This document shows positions 1 through 6,650 of a stretch of DNA of 27,114 bases, in pieces. The notes below the pieces were generated by a model that was given only the letters and a program-made list of their open reading frames with translations, had not been told where the DNA came from and did not search any database. Made by a program: the position numbers and the translations under genes. Origin of the DNA: CAJXVY01 sp965657575 (lineage in GTDB: Bacteria; Actinomycetota; Actinomycetes; Actinomycetales; Microbacteriaceae); assembly GCA_965657575.1 (NCBI GenBank), contig CBFHOK010000014.1:1-27114 (forward strand), given 5' to 3'. Position 1 is the stretch's first letter. Each line of letters begins with the position of its first letter.

Positions 1-1093
1 CATCTGAGAATGCACCGATGAACTCTCCACCACCCAATGCAGGCTTGTTGTCTGCAGTTAGGCCTGGGAAGTAGAAGGTTGAGATACCGTTTGCGGTTGC
101 GGTGTCGTCTGGCTCAACGATTGTTGCGCCAAAGTCATTCACAGCGATTCCACCGAAGAATGATGCCTGACGGTGCATTGCACATGTTCCGTCAACAACA
201 CCCTTTCCACCATCCTGGAAGGTGGTGGTTGCGATAGCTGAAACGTTTCCAACGTAGTCAGGGTTCTTGATGATCTTGCCGGCTTCGGCTAGAACTTCAG
301 CAACCTTGGGGTCGTTGAACGCGATGTCGTGTGCTACCCACTGGTCGTAGGTCTCACCGTCCTGGAAACGGAGCATTAGGTCTTCCATCCAGTCGGTACC
401 AACCCAACCGGTGGCCTCACCTGAACCGAATCCAACACACCATGGCTGGATGTCGCTGGTTTCCAAAATTGTGTCGCTTAGCTCAAGCAGTTCTGGCCAA
501 GTGGTTGGGGTGTCCCAGCCATTTGCCTCAAACACGCTTGGGGAGAACCAAACGAAGCTCTTTACGTTTGCACCGAATGGGGCACCGTATAGCTCTCCGT
601 CAACTGAACCGTAAACCTGCCAGTCTGGGGTGAAGTTCGCTGCCACTGAGTCCTGAACAGACTGAGGAGCTGGGAACATCTCGCCGGTTGCCTGCATAGC
701 TGCAAGCAGACCTGGCTGTGGGAACAGTGCTAGCTCAGGTGCTGTTCCACCTGCTGCGCGGACAGGAAGCTGTGCCTCGAAGTCCTGTGATCCGTTCCAG
801 TTGATGGTGATTCCGGTGCAGTCTTCGAACTCAACGAATGACTCACGGAATGCGTCTGCTTCGGTACCTACGATTGTTGAGTAAAGCTCAACCTCGGTGC
901 CTGATAGACCTGCGTACTCTTCAAATGCTTCACAGCCTGCTGCTAGACCTTCGTCTGAGCCTGAGCTCGAACTTGAGTCACCGCCTGCACTGGTGGTCTC
1001 TTCTTCTTCGGCTGCTGCACAGCCTGAGAGAACCAGAGCAGAAACTGCTGCGATACCGACTAGTGCGGTAGCGCGACGACGAATAACTGCCAT
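1..1093 (-). CDS. Carbohydrate ABC transporter substrate-binding lipoprotein (partial, C-terminus beyond window)
   Basis: The reading frame is open from an ATG at 1093 to the window edge (364 codons seen). The N-terminus has an RRR cluster, a hydrophobic stretch and the lipobox LSGC (Cys25). A Glu/Ser/Gly-rich linker follows, as in membrane-anchored binding proteins of Gram-positive bacteria. The mature part has the look of family 1 extracellular solute-binding proteins, the maltose/alpha-glucoside class: an early TEADAF segment, a FTPDWQVYG-type strand and a WFSPSVFEANGW segment. Its role would be to capture a sugar outside the cell for a permease pair lying beyond the left edge. An AAAGGA ribosome site sits about 10 nt before the ATG. 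Codon choice is strongly biased (mostly GCA/GCT for Ala, CCA for Pro), which suggests high expression. Two LacI-type operators lie upstream. The exact sugar cannot be read from the sequence. Confidence 0.85.
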   Translation of the reverse strand, partial: MAVIRRRATALVGIAAVSALVLSGCAAAEEEETTSAGGDSSSSSGSDEGLAAGCEAFEEYAGLSGTEVELYSTIVGTEADAFRESFVEFEDCTGITINWNGSQDFEAQLPVRAAGGTAPELALFPQPGLLAAMQATGEMFPAPQSVQDSVAANFTPDWQVYGSVDGELYGAPFGANVKSFVWFSPSVFEANGWDTPTTWPELLELSDTILETSDIQPWCVGFGSGEATGWVGTDWMEDLMLRFQDGETYDQWVAHDIAFNDPKVAEVLAEAGKIIKNPDYVGNVSAIATTTFQDGGKGVVDGTCAMHRQASFFGGIAVNDFGATIVEPDDTATANGISTFYFPGLTADNKPALGGGEFIGAFSD

Positions 1094-1197
1094 AGTTTTT
1101 CTGTCCTTTCAGATAACTTCGATGTCCAAAAATTTGGAAATCTCACCCTTTGTGAGGGCGCCTCTTAACCATAGGTAAATGGGAGACTGTAAACAGC

Positions 1198-1211
1198 TGT
1201 AAGCGGTTTCA
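1198..1211. promoter_or_regulatory. LacI-family-type operator, proximal copy
   Basis: The 14-mer TGTAAGCGGTTTCA matches the catabolite-responsive/LacI-family pattern TGWAARCGYTWNCA at all but one position and is centred on a CG step. It lies 105 bp upstream of the sugar-binding lipoprotein start. Another half-site, CTGTAA, begins at 1187, ten bases before the CTGTAA of this site. Operators of this kind are normally bound by a LacI-family sugar regulator; the regulator gene is not in the window. Confidence 0.6.
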
Positions 1212-1262
1212 ATTTGATAACAAAGTTATTACTAACAACTCAGTCAGCGCTGAATTAGGAAC

Positions 1263-1276
1263 TGTAAGCGTTTACA
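1263..1276. promoter_or_regulatory. LacI-family-type operator, distal copy
   Basis: TGTAAGCGTTTACA fits the TGWAARCGYTWNCA pattern completely. With its flanks it is a 16-bp near-perfect palindrome (CTGTAA/TTACAG arms around a CG centre, one mismatched pair). Its centre is 65 bp from that of the proximal copy. The lipoprotein promoter may lie between the two sites, but I could not place convincing -35/-10 hexamers there. The rest of 1094-1330 shows only a short CTCAC/GTGAG hairpin at 1142-1156 in the leader. Confidence 0.7.
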
Positions 1277-1329
1277 GTTTTTGGCCCAAAACCGTGGAAA
1301 CCGTTGCCGGGCTTGGGTTTTGTTAACTG

Positions 1330-1354
1330 AAAAACGGGCCCCTTGGGCCCGTTT
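1330..1354 (-). terminator. Rho-independent terminator after tRNA-Ser
   Basis: A perfect 10-bp inverted repeat (1332-1341 with 1345-1354, loop of 3) is followed, on the minus strand, by a run of five T (1334-1330). The stem begins at the last base of the encoded CCA of tRNA-Ser, so it ends the tRNA-Ser transcript and insulates the lipoprotein gene. Confidence 0.9.
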
Positions 1355-1441
1355 GGCGGAGGCCGTGGGATTCGAACCCACGAGACATTTCTGCCCACTG
1401 GTTTTCAAGACCAGCTCCATCGGCCGCTCGGACAGACCTCC
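1354..1441 (-). tRNA. tRNA-Ser (anticodon UGA)
   Basis: On the minus strand the acceptor arm GGAGGTC pairs with GGCCTCC (one G-T pair). The anticodon stem-loop is CTGGT-CTTGAAA-ACCAG, giving anticodon TGA. There is a long class II variable arm and a T-loop GTTCGAATC. Discriminator G is followed by an encoded CCA. It lies 26 bp after the HAD phosphatase gene that follows serS, so the tRNA and its synthetase are in the same transcription direction. A TAGACT hexamer (1454-1449) ends 7 nt before the mature 5' end and could be its own -10 element. Confidence 0.96.
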
Positions 1442-1467
1442 GCGGGAGAGTCTATACGAAAATCGCC

Positions 1468-2286
1468 TTATTTTGCATGGATGAATTCAAGACCCTCAAA
1501 GCTGGAGAGCACTTCAGCGACTCCGTCTTGTTCGACAGAAGCTGTGATTGCAGTTGCTGCACGCTTAACCTCATCCGGTGCCTGACCCATGGCAAAACTG
1601 TGACCACCGTTGGCCTTCGCCCACTCAAACATCTCAATGTCATTTCTCCCATCACCGATGGTGAGAACCCTGGATGGGTCTATTTCAAGTTTCTTTCTCA
1701 GTTTCTCTAAGCCGTGGCCTTTATCAACTCCGTCTGGAGCGATATCTAACCAAGCGGTGTAGCCGATTGAATAACTGACTGAGTGCAGACCAATCTCCTT
1801 CATGATTCCAAGAAACTCATCGACATCGTGAGATGGCGATAGAACGACCACTCGACTGACTGGGTGGTGCAATAGCTCTTCCAATGGAGTTTCGAAGTTT
1901 TCATTACCGAGGGCATAGGTCGGGAAAGGCTTGTGGAACCTATAGGTTCCATCTAGGTCTTCAACAGCGAAGTGTGCCTCGGGTATTACTTCAATTAGTC
2001 GATTCAAAATTGCCGCTGGATCAAAGCTTTCGACCTCTACAACCTCAAACCCGTTTGCATCATATTGATAGCTAACCGCTCCGTTTGAAGCGACTGCGTG
2101 ATTTCCCGGGAAATCCAGTTCGCGGATTACAGGGTATGAGTTTGCGGCAGATCTGCCTGTTGCTATGACAACCTCGTGGCCCAGGTCTTTTACTCGCTGG
2201 ACTTCCTGGTGAACCCGGGGTGATAAAAACCCATCGTCGTGCACGGTGGTTCCATCTATATCCAGCGCTACTAACCAGCGACTCAT
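1468..2286 (-). CDS. Cof-type HAD-superfamily hydrolase (HAD-IIB phosphatase)
   Basis: A 272-residue HAD phosphatase. Motif I is LDIDGT with nucleophile Asp9 and acid/base Asp11. Motif II is the Thr of ATGRS, followed by the conserved SNGA. A Lys in the VDKGHGL segment serves as motif III. Motif IV is GDGRNDIEM. The inserted cap between motifs II and III is of the C2/Cof type, so the likely substrates are small phosphorylated metabolites (sugar phosphates, or FMN/PLP-like); the actual one cannot be told. The ATG directly abuts the serS stop, and the ribosome site AAAGGGA lies inside the serS 3' end, so the two are probably co-translated. tRNA-Ser follows 26 bp downstream. Confidence 0.9.
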   Translation of the reverse strand: MSRWLVALDIDGTTVHDDGFLSPRVHQEVQRVKDLGHEVVIATGRSAANSYPVIRELDFPGNHAVASNGAVSYQYDANGFEVVEVESFDPAAILNRLIEVIPEAHFAVEDLDGTYRFHKPFPTYALGNENFETPLEELLHHPVSRVVVLSPSHDVDEFLGIMKEIGLHSVSYSIGYTAWLDIAPDGVDKGHGLEKLRKKLEIDPSRVLTIGDGRNDIEMFEWAKANGGHSFAMGQAPDEVKRAATAITASVEQDGVAEVLSSFEGLEFIHAK

Positions 2287-3543
2287 TTATCCCTTTGGTT
2301 CAATAATCTCTTTGCCAATGAAGGGCTGCAGCGCCTTGGGAACATAAATGCTTCCGTCCTCGCGCTGGTGGTTTTCCAATATCGCTACCAACCACCTGGT
2401 GGTTGCCAATGTTCCATTCAATGTTGCAACCGGGTGGGTTTTGCCGTCTTGTTTGAATCTTGTGTTTAGCCTTCTGGCCTGAAATGTCGTGCAGTTGGAG
2501 GTTGAGGTTAGCTCGCGGTATTTGCCTTGGGTTGGAACCCATGCCTCAACATCGTATTTCTTTGCAGCACTGCTGCCGAGATCGCCTGCGGCAACATCAA
2601 TGACTCTGTATGGGAGCTCGCAGGCCTGCAACATTTGCTCCTGGAAGGAGAGTAATCTCTCGTGCTCTTCAGCTGCCTGGTCTGGGTGACAATAGCTAAA
2701 CATTTCCAGTTTGTTGAACTGATGAACCCTCAAGATTCCCTTTGTGTCCTTACCATGCGCTCCAGCCTCGCGGCGGTAACACGTCGACCAACCCGCGTAT
2801 CTGATTGGCTGTTCTGCATCGATGATTTCATCTGAGTGAAGACCTGCGAGGGCTACCTCGCTGGTGCCGGTTAGATATAAATCATCTTTTTCTAGGTAGT
2901 AGACCTCGGCTGCATGCTCTCCCAAAAAACCAGTCCCAGCCATGGTTTCTGGTCTTACAAGCGTCGGAGTTATTGCTGGGGTGAAGCCATTCTCAATCGC
3001 AAGATTCAGACCCATATTCATAATTGCAAGTTCTAGTTGGGCTCCGGCGCCTTTCAGGAAATAAAACCTTGCCCCAGAGATCTTCGCCCCACGCTCAGTA
3101 TCAATGATGTCTAGAGCTTCACCCAACTGAAGATGATCTTTGGCTTCAAAGCCGAAGTTTTTAATTTCGCCAACCTCTTTGATGACTACGAAGTCATCCT
3201 CCCCACCCTCAGGGACACCATCGAGGATGACATTGTCTATCTTCATCATCAGCTCAAATACCTCTTGAGCTGCCTTATCAGCCTCAGCTTCCAGCTGCTT
3301 GACCCTGGTTGAGAGCTCTTTGGCCTGGGCGACCATCTCTTGCTTTTGCTCTTTAGGGGCCTGGGCAACCAATTTGCCATGGGCATTTTGCTCTGCTCTG
3401 AGCGATTCAAATTCTGTTTGCTTGGCTCGACGCACTTTGTCAGCCTCTATTGCCCTATCAACCAATGAAATATCGGCTCCGCGGGCTACTTGGCTAGCAC
3501 GGATAAGTTCGGGGTTTTCTCGCAAGAGATTGACATCAATCAC
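2287..3543 (-). CDS. serS: Seryl-tRNA synthetase
   Basis: A 418-residue class II synthetase that charges tRNA-Ser (and tRNA-Sec where present) with serine in the cytosol. Residues 1 to about 110 form the long helical coiled-coil arm that grips the tRNA variable arm. The catalytic core shows TGTSEVAL, motif 2 with CYRREAGAHGKDTKG and LRVHQFNKLEMF, the TSTSNCTTFQARR serine/ATP segment, and motif 3 NGTLATTRWLVAILEN. Length and motif order are normal. The start is a GTG; a TAGGCT -10-like hexamer (3555-3550) ends 6 nt before it, so a leaderless mRNA is likely. It is divergent from the lipid kinase-like gene. The HAD gene follows with no spacer, and tRNA-Ser lies beyond it. Confidence 0.97.
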   Translation of the reverse strand: MIDVNLLRENPELIRASQVARGADISLVDRAIEADKVRRAKQTEFESLRAEQNAHGKLVAQAPKEQKQEMVAQAKELSTRVKQLEAEADKAAQEVFELMMKIDNVILDGVPEGGEDDFVVIKEVGEIKNFGFEAKDHLQLGEALDIIDTERGAKISGARFYFLKGAGAQLELAIMNMGLNLAIENGFTPAITPTLVRPETMAGTGFLGEHAAEVYYLEKDDLYLTGTSEVALAGLHSDEIIDAEQPIRYAGWSTCYRREAGAHGKDTKGILRVHQFNKLEMFSYCHPDQAAEEHERLLSFQEQMLQACELPYRVIDVAAGDLGSSAAKKYDVEAWVPTQGKYRELTSTSNCTTFQARRLNTRFKQDGKTHPVATLNGTLATTRWLVAILENHQREDGSIYVPKALQPFIGKEIIEPKG

Positions 3544-3549
3544 CCCTCT

Positions 3550-3571
3550 AGCCTAGCGAGCTTTATAGGCT
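3550..3571. promoter_or_regulatory. Divergent serS / lipid-kinase promoter with inverted -10 hexamers
   Basis: AGCCTA (3550-3555) and TAGGCT (3566-3571) form a 6-bp inverted repeat separated by 10 bp. Each reads TAGGCT toward its own gene, fits the actinobacterial TANNNT -10 pattern, and ends 6 nt before a GTG (3543 for serS, 3578 for the kinase). A TATAAA/TTTATA sequence lies in the centre. No strong -35 is visible; it would fall inside the opposite gene. Confidence 0.45.
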
Positions 3572-3577
3572 GTGTTG

Positions 3578-4471
3578 GTGAGCGGAACAGTGGTGGTGTT
3601 CAACCCAAAGAAAATGGCCAAGCAAAGACTTGTCAGACTGTTTCCTGATGCGTGGCTTTTGAAGGCCGAGGATCTGGAAGAAAGTCATGACCTGGGGGAT
3701 TTTGATCGCTGCATTGTTGCTGGAGGGGATGGGACTCTCAGGCAAGTAGTTCAGTATTTGATGCAGGAGCATATTCGCATCCCAATTGGCATCATTCCAG
3801 TTGGAACCGGAAACATCCTCGCTAGAAACCTTGGCATCTCCTTGGATGTTGAGCATGCTGCAAAGACTGCTTTGAATGGAAAACCTCGAGAAATTGACAT
3901 TGGCAAAGCAAAGATTGCTGGTGAGCAACCGCTTTTCTTCACCGGTATCGCAGGCCTTGGGCTAGATGCCAAGATTATGGAGAAAACTGACAGCAAGCTA
4001 AAGCGCCGAATTGGCTGGGTTGCCTATATCGAAGGCGGCATCAGAGCACTCCCAGCTAAGTTTCAAAAATTCACCATCACAGTCGATGGCGCTGAACCCA
4101 GAAAAGTTAAAGTGCTGACGCTGATCATTGCCAACACCGGAACCCTGCCGGGTCACGTTGAGCTAATACCGGATGCCAGAGTTGATGATGGGAATCTAGA
4201 TGTTGCAGTTATTGGTCCAAGGTGGATATGGAACTGGATTGATGTTCTCGGGAGAATCACCTGGCAGAACAGGTTTATCAGGCCGATAGTTTTGGGAAGA
4301 AAGATCATGGATGCAACCGCTGACTTGAAATCCCTTGAATACCTTCGAGGTAAAAAGATAAAGGTTGAAAGCGAAACGAAGTGCACATTACAAGTTGATG
4401 GAGACCCGATCAAATCGGTGAATCAGGTTAGCTTTGAGGTTATCCCGAAGGCGCTACTGGTCGCCTGCTAG
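3578..4471 (+). CDS. Diacylglycerol/lipid kinase family protein (DAGK catalytic domain)
   Basis: About 297 residues. The N-terminal catalytic domain contains VVFNPKK, the nucleotide-binding GGDGT motif (near residue 50) and the PVGTGNILARNLGI segment. The second domain has the TGIAGLGLDA strand and a C-terminal LQVDGDP motif, as in the DgkB/YegS/BmrU group. Such enzymes phosphorylate diacylglycerol or related lipids (sphingosine-like in some); the substrate is not decidable here. The start is chosen at GTG 3578, 6 nt after a TAGGCT -10-like hexamer; GTG 3572 and TTG 3575 are in frame and possible. No ribosome site is visible. The 3' end overlaps pheA convergently by 18 bp. Confidence 0.85.
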   Translation: MSGTVVVFNPKKMAKQRLVRLFPDAWLLKAEDLEESHDLGDFDRCIVAGGDGTLRQVVQYLMQEHIRIPIGIIPVGTGNILARNLGISLDVEHAAKTALNGKPREIDIGKAKIAGEQPLFFTGIAGLGLDAKIMEKTDSKLKRRIGWVAYIEGGIRALPAKFQKFTITVDGAEPRKVKVLTLIIANTGTLPGHVELIPDARVDDGNLDVAVIGPRWIWNWIDVLGRITWQNRFIRPIVLGRKIMDATADLKSLEYLRGKKIKVESETKCTLQVDGDPIKSVNQVSFEVIPKALLVAC

Positions 4472-5368
4472 CGAATCCAACCAAGCCTTGGCGGAGTTAT
4501 AACTGCTGTCGGTGTTGTTACCCAGGTGGGTGCTGTCTTGTTTGTCTGCTCTTGGGTAGCTGCCTAAGAAAATAACCTTCGGGCTGAATCTGTGAAGACC
4601 CATCATCGCCTCGCTGATTGCCTTGTCATCCAAATGTCCTTCAGCATCAACATAGAACCGATACCTGCCGAAGGCATCACCGATTGGTCTTGATTCGATT
4701 CTGGAAAGATTAATTCCCCTGACGCTGAATTGCTCCAGCATCTCTAACAGTCCACCAGGTTTGTCATCGGGGAGTTCAACAATCAGGCTGGTTTTGTCTT
4801 TGCCGGTGCTAATTGGAGCTTTGCCACTAAGGCCCACCTCAATGAATCTTGTTTGGGCGTTTTTGTTCTCACCGATATCACTTGCCAACACATCCAAGCC
4901 ATAAATCTCTGCTGCAGCTGGGGCGACAACAGCAGCATCGGCAATCTCTGATTCGCTGAGTGCTTTGGCAGCAGCTGCAGTTGATGCTGCTGGGATGTGT
5001 TGGTGGGAGCTTAGGTTTTTAGCCAACCACTTTCTTGATTGAGCGTAGGCAACAGGGTGGGTTAGCACCTTTTCAATTTCGTTTAGTTGTTTTCCCTTTG
5101 ATGCAAGCACGAATCGCACTGGAATTAGGTTTTCTGAATAAATCTGAATACCAGCGATGTTCGCCAGCGCATCACTTGTTGCACTAACGCTTCCCTCAAT
5201 TGAGTTTTCAACCGGTATTACCGCCCGATCGGCTTTTTTGGAAACCACCAGGTCTAGGGCTTCCGCAACCGAACCCACAGGAATTGTTTGTTTGGGGCTG
5301 AGCAGATTGACTGCCTCTTCGGTGAAAGTTCCGCGAGGTCCGAGATAGGCAATGGTTTCTGGGCTCAT
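4454..5368 (-). CDS. pheA: Prephenate dehydratase
   Basis: A 304-residue monofunctional prephenate dehydratase: prephenate to phenylpyruvate, the committed step to phenylalanine. It opens with YLGPRGTFTEEA and carries the conserved IPVENSIEGSV segment and the catalytic TRF motif (Thr173). A C-terminal ACT domain (about 193-270) has GGLLEML and ESRP, the phenylalanine feedback site. Residues beyond about 275 form a low-conservation tail. There is no ribosome site. TAATGT (5381-5376) ends 7 nt before the ATG, which suggests a leaderless transcript. A pheA-serS neighbourhood is also known in other actinobacteria. It converges on the lipid kinase-like gene. Confidence 0.96.
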   Translation of the reverse strand: MSPETIAYLGPRGTFTEEAVNLLSPKQTIPVGSVAEALDLVVSKKADRAVIPVENSIEGSVSATSDALANIAGIQIYSENLIPVRFVLASKGKQLNEIEKVLTHPVAYAQSRKWLAKNLSSHQHIPAASTAAAAKALSESEIADAAVVAPAAAEIYGLDVLASDIGENKNAQTRFIEVGLSGKAPISTGKDKTSLIVELPDDKPGGLLEMLEQFSVRGINLSRIESRPIGDAFGRYRFYVDAEGHLDDKAISEAMMGLHRFSPKVIFLGSYPRADKQDSTHLGNNTDSSYNSAKAWLDSLAGDQ

Positions 5369-5383
5369 AAATTTAACATTAGG

Positions 5384-5412
5384 TTAACGGGCCCAGCTGA
5401 CTTTAATATATT
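5384..5412 (+). promoter_or_regulatory. Promoter of the four-helix membrane protein (leaderless)
   Basis: TTAACG (5384-5389) and TATATT (5407-5412) are separated by 17 bp, the best -35/-10 pair in the window. The GTG start at 5418 is 5 nt past the -10 hexamer, where transcription would begin, so the mRNA is probably leaderless. The pheA -10 candidate lies on the other strand immediately to the left. Confidence 0.6.
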
Positions 5413-5417
5413 CATCC

Positions 5418-5816
5418 GTGGACACAATCCCAGGCGTGAAAATCATACGCATCATCCTATTGGTTGGTGCGGTATTTTTTGGTATCTCCGCATTTGCCCT
5501 GATGATCTTCCCTGAAGGCTTCATCGAACTATTGGGGCTTGAAGCAAATGAATCCCTTGTCTGGGCGATGATGCTGATTGCGGTGACACTGATCGCACTC
5601 ACCGGCAACATGGCGATGGTGAGCATCTCCGCATCTCAGTTCGGTGTTCGAATTGCGGGTTGGACCATGATGTTGGCAGCGTTCGGTTTAGGGGCATTTT
5701 CGTTGTTGATCCCAACCGAATACAACTGGTTCAATCTGACTTACGCGGGGGTTGGCTTTGGATTTTCAATTGCCTATTTCAGCCAGCTGGTTCGATCACT
5801 CAGCGGTCGTAGCTAA
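5418..5816 (+). CDS. Small integral membrane protein, four predicted helices
   Basis: A 132-residue protein that I do not recognise. It consists of four hydrophobic segments (about 8-30, 44-62, 77-97 and 104-124 by eye) joined by short loops. The segment between helices 1 and 2 (PEGFIELLGLEANESL) resembles the loop of DUF4345-like or DoxX-like small membrane proteins, but that is only an impression. The GTG start is placed by the promoter just upstream; a second in-frame GTG lies at 5436. The last 21 bp overlap the VanY gene convergently. Confidence 0.7.
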   Translation: MDTIPGVKIIRIILLVGAVFFGISAFALMIFPEGFIELLGLEANESLVWAMMLIAVTLIALTGNMAMVSISASQFGVRIAGWTMMLAAFGLGAFSLLIPTEYNWFNLTYAGVGFGFSIAYFSQLVRSLSGRS

Positions 5817-6623
5817 ATACTCTGGGGCTGAATCCAGTCCCCAGAACTCCTCCAAGGTGTTGTATTCACCTTCGTAGTATCTCTCTGCCAGTTCTTTGCC
5901 AACGTATCTGAGGTGCCAGGGCTCGTAGGTGTAGCCGGTGATTGATGTTTGGTCTAGTTCGTAGCGAACGATATAGCCAAACCTCCAGGCGTTTTCAGCC
6001 ACCCAGATACCCGCCTCGGTGTTTCCAAAACACTGCATAATCTCACACCCTTGGCTTGGTTCACTGACATCAACCGCCAATCCTGTTTGGTGTTCGCTGT
6101 GACCTGCCTTAGCACTTCTTTCCAATGCTTCTGCTTCCCCATATTGAGCTATCTTGGCGATAAACAATTCACCCTGGTAGTCATAGCTTCGGAAGCCTGA
6201 GTTTAGCTTCAGTGTTCCAACGCCTGCCTCTTCGGCAGCCTTCGCCATTTCAATAACAGCCTCCGCTGCAACCGGAGCTAGTTCAATGCCTCTTGAGTTG
6301 TCGACAAATTCGCTTTCAACGGTGATCACCTCGGGGGTGTAATCAATGGGGTCTAAGGGTCGCTGTTTATTTACCACCACATACAAAGAATCGGCTTCAT
6401 CCAGCGAATAGTCAGGCAGCGGATCGGGAAGCTCAACGGGTACGGGGTCAGGTTCGGTGGGTTCTGTCTCAAGGTATAAGAAATCAAAATTCACCTGTTT
6501 GGGTTGAGCAATAGATGGAGAAAGGGCTGCATGGCCAAGAATTATCCCAGCGGCAATCACCATTACCGCTGGCGGTAATAAAACAAACCAGCCAGAACGG
6601 TTTCTGCCTCTAAACTTAGCCAC
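5796..6623 (-). CDS. D-alanyl-D-alanine carboxypeptidase, VanY/peptidase M15 family
   Basis: About 275 residues. A membrane anchor or signal segment (roughly residues 11-35) is followed by an acidic, proline-rich linker and the M15B domain. The domain contains SGFRSYDYQ, the zinc/catalytic signature S-x-H-x-x-G-x-A-x-D (SEHQTGLAVD), and EPWHLRYVG with its catalytic Glu and zinc His. The enzyme trims the terminal D-Ala from peptidoglycan stem peptides outside the membrane. GTG 6623 is chosen because TAGGGT (6635-6630) ends 6 nt before it, a -10 position for leaderless transcription; the same bases could also read as a weak ribosome site. TTG 6629 is the longer alternative. Confidence 0.88.
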   Translation of the reverse strand: MAKFRGRNRSGWFVLLPPAVMVIAAGIILGHAALSPSIAQPKQVNFDFLYLETEPTEPDPVPVELPDPLPDYSLDEADSLYVVVNKQRPLDPIDYTPEVITVESEFVDNSRGIELAPVAAEAVIEMAKAAEEAGVGTLKLNSGFRSYDYQGELFIAKIAQYGEAEALERSAKAGHSEHQTGLAVDVSEPSQGCEIMQCFGNTEAGIWVAENAWRFGYIVRYELDQTSITGYTYEPWHLRYVGKELAERYYEGEYNTLEEFWGLDSAPEYLATTAE

Positions 6624-6650
6624 AGACAAACCCTAGAAAGTCAGGCCGAA

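Noticed and set aside
331..633. 100-codon plus-strand frame and others at 37-1178
   Set aside because: Antisense shadows of the sugar-binding lipoprotein gene; low-complexity Arg/Leu/Ser translations with no motif.
1216..1228. Short inverted repeat ATAAC-AAA-GTTAT between the two operators
   Set aside because: Too short and AT-rich to call a site without comparison to relatives.
1295..1308. Possible third LacI-type site, TGGAAACCGTTGCC
   Set aside because: It needs an inserted base in the centre and has poor arms; not comparable with the two clear sites.
3563..3928. 121-codon minus-strand frame overlapping the lipid kinase-like gene
   Set aside because: It lies entirely opposite a gene with the intact GGDGT motif; no supporting features.
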